Shown one piece after another: positions 5,998 through 6,041 of a stretch of 6,041 bases of DNA (positions are counted from its first letter, which is position 1; each line of letters opens with the position of its first letter). Source of the DNA: an uncultured Clostridia bacterium (GTDB lineage: Bacteria; Bacillota; Clostridia; Lachnospirales; Anaerotignaceae); the NCBI GenBank assembly GCA_910583755.1, contig CAJTZO010000071.1, positions 1 to 6,041 on the forward strand, given 5' to 3'. The translations under genes and the position numbers were made by a program. A model generated the notes under the pieces. That model saw only the letters and a list, made by a program, of their open reading frames with translations, made no database searches and had not been told where the DNA came from.

Positions 5998-6041
5998 TAA
6001 GCCATATTTTGTTATTTTCTGTGTTTTTTTCTCTTTTGCTT

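Noticed and set aside
1..6041. CRISPR array, tRNA/rRNA genes, riboswitch, integrase or attachment sites
   Set aside because: No regularly spaced repeats, RNA gene signatures, recombinase motifs or paired terminal repeats were seen; essentially the whole window is coding on the minus strand.

Overview
The window looks like part of the conjugation module of an integrative conjugative element (Tn1549 / C. difficile CTn type) from a low-GC Gram-positive anaerobe, most likely a Clostridia member. The reasons are the very AT-rich DNA, the strong AAGGAG-type ribosome binding sites, lysine/asparagine-rich proteins with A/T-ending codons, and a gene set matching the known order of this element family: wall hydrolase, DUF4315, DUF4366, topoisomerase III. 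No integrase, relaxase, replication gene or element end lies inside the window, so the exact element and host cannot be named.

All supported genes are on the minus strand and read from right to left as one compact unit. From upstream to downstream they are: a 1076-codon membrane-anchored cell-wall hydrolase (2767-5997) with a huge lysine/glutamine/asparagine-rich N-terminal half, one membrane segment, a degenerate M23/LytM domain and an intact-looking NlpC/P60 domain; a radical SAM protein of unknown substrate (1856-2749); a DUF4315 coiled-coil protein (1566-1817); a DUF4366 secreted/membrane protein with a six-cysteine cluster (788-1579); and the first 256 codons of a type IA topoisomerase III, topB (1-768), which runs off the left edge. 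Spacing is tight (DUF4315 and DUF4366 overlap; the radical SAM gene's ribosome binding site lies just after the hydrolase stop codon), and I see no internal promoter or minus-strand terminator, so co-transcription from a promoter upstream of the window is likely. No stretch of more than about 50 bases lacks a gene.

As a working picture, the hydrolase opens peptidoglycan for the mating channel, DUF4315 and DUF4366 are small accessory parts of the transfer apparatus, and TopB handles DNA topology during transfer or replication. The radical SAM enzyme is the odd member: it is not an obvious structural part of a mating channel. The most noteworthy points are this enzyme, with its possible vestigial B12-type N-terminal fold, the loss of both catalytic histidines in the M23 domain while the zinc ligands remain, and the repeat-rich N-terminal region of the hydrolase, which also contains a GC-rich hairpin.
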